DNA from: Methylophaga sp.
GTDB taxonomy: Bacteria > Pseudomonadota > Gammaproteobacteria > Nitrosococcales > Methylophagaceae
Direction: 5' to 3'
DNA length: 5,283 bases
Assembly: GCA_002733335.1 (NCBI GenBank)
Contig: NVVK01000004.1
Location: 29,178 to 34,460 of the forward strand
Made by a program: the position numbers and the translations under genes. The notes under the pieces are model-generated. The model was not told the origin of the DNA. It saw only the letters and a list, made by a program, of their open reading frames with translations, and did no database searches. Shown piece by piece: positions 4,662 to 5,283 of the stretch (its first letter is position 1; every line of letters starts with the position of its first letter).

Positions 4662-5283
4662 TCAAACAATAAGCTCAAAATCTAGTTCAGCAAAACTACG
4701 GCCATTTATATGCAGCGTAATACTATGCATTCCTGAATAATATTTGCGCGTAGTAATGCGTTTAAAGGAATGAGCCTTTATCATCTGAATGCTTTCATTA
4801 GGCTGCAAGGTAATATTTTTCCATTTAAATACTTTACTGGTGCGTGTGCCATTTGCTTTTACATGATGCACTGCGTAGTCCAAAACCATTCCTTGCTCCT
4901 GCTTTGATGTTGATTTTAATTCTACTGAAAATTCAACTACATCACCCAGTTTTATGCGATTTTCATTGACCGATAGTTTTATCAACGCCACTTTAGGCTC
5001 AGCGGTATAACCCAGCAGAGGAAAAACATCTTGCCTGCCGGACTTAACCAACGTCCGTAGCGCTTGTCGTATAATAAATTGCCGTTCTGCTGATGCATTT
5101 TTTAGCCAGCGTCGGCAAAGTTTAATCACCTCATCAGGATTATCTTTACTAATGTCATTTAAATTATTCGCTACCGATTTTCTGACATACAGACTAGGAT
5201 CATCTTTTAACTGCTCTAGTAGTGGAAAAATCGCTTGGGGATCATCACAAAACTGTTTTAAGCGCTTTCCCCAAGGCAGTCTA
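4662..5283 (-). CDS. AlkC-like DNA alkylation-repair glycosylase, C-terminal part; start outside window
   Basis: The frame stays open to the right edge, giving 206 visible residues; a GTG at 5129 is internal, since conserved sequence continues upstream of it. The first 95 or so residues are HEAT-like helical repeats. They include RLPWGKRLK, then LKDDPSLYVRKSVANNLND and the DNPDEV segment, the hallmark repeat of the AlkC/AlkD DNA alkylation-repair glycosylases. These enzymes excise alkylated purines without flipping the base. From about residue 100 (KVALIKLSVNENRI) to the end the sequence is beta-rich, with LGDVVEFSVEL and HSITLHINGRSFAELDFELIV. That fits the C-terminal Ig-like domain reported for AlkC but absent from AlkD, so I favour AlkC. 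Catalytic residues probably lie in part outside the window. The gene heads a tight minus-strand run with arfB and dacB and ends with TGA at 4664-4662. Confidence 0.88.
   Translation of the reverse strand, partial: RLPWGKRLKQFCDDPQAIFPLLEQLKDDPSLYVRKSVANNLNDISKDNPDEVIKLCRRWLKNASAERQFIIRQALRTLVKSGRQDVFPLLGYTAEPKVALIKLSVNENRIKLGDVVEFSVELKSTSKQEQGMVLDYAVHHVKANGTRTSKVFKWKNITLQPNESIQMIKAHSFKRITTRKYYSGMHSITLHINGRSFAELDFELIV

Noticed and set aside
4660..4665. TTG start for arfB, two codons upstream of the ATG
   Set aside because: Alignment of MLEIS with E. coli MIVIS and the identical GGQ position favour the ATG at 4659.
5127..5129. GTG as the start of the AlkC-like gene
   Set aside because: The frame continues to the window edge with conserved HEAT-repeat sequence (SLYVRKSVANNLND), so the GTG is internal.

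Overview
The window looks like part of a moderately AT-rich gammaproteobacterial chromosome. The biotin gene bioA and the ribosome-rescue gene arfB follow their E. coli counterparts closely in motif order and length. An FNR/Anr-type box also fits this group. Genus cannot be told from the sequence alone.

Left part (1-1223, plus strand): the 3' end of a gene for a PD-(D/E)XK nuclease-like protein of the Mrr/restriction-endonuclease kind, with a long, charged, probably coiled-coil stretch before the nuclease fold. After a 122-base gap comes a small glutaredoxin-fold protein with an N-terminal hydrophobic anchor. A possible long-range G6/C6 stem encloses its start codon.

Middle (1260-3039): bioA (minus strand, biotin synthesis) converges on the glutaredoxin gene. 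Upstream of bioA lie two very small plus-strand genes, found by reading the sequence directly, each encoding a 34-residue single-span membrane protein. The two products are 20/34 identical and clearly form a tandem paralogous pair. Copy A (2663-2767) has an extended -10 promoter, a purine-rich ribosome site and a strong intrinsic terminator. Copy B (2935-3039) has its own ribosome site and a near-consensus FNR/Anr box upstream, so the two copies appear to be regulated separately. I do not recognise the family; this pair is the most novel content of the window. The bioA promoter drawn here would start transcription almost at the ATG, giving a leaderless or nearly leaderless mRNA, and a 10-base palindrome overlaps its -35 element.

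Right part (3044-5283, minus strand): a tightly packed run of alkC-like DNA glycosylase (5' end outside the window), arfB (ribosome rescue hydrolase) and dacB (PBP4-type D-Ala-D-Ala carboxypeptidase). The junctions are 2 bases between alkC and arfB, and a stop/start overlap between arfB and dacB. This implies one transcript and translational coupling. dacB ends 4 bases from the stop of small gene B, convergently. Apart from the small-protein pair and the nuclease, these are ordinary housekeeping and repair genes. No RNA genes, insertion sequences or CRISPR arrays were seen, and no gene-free stretch exceeds 300 bases.
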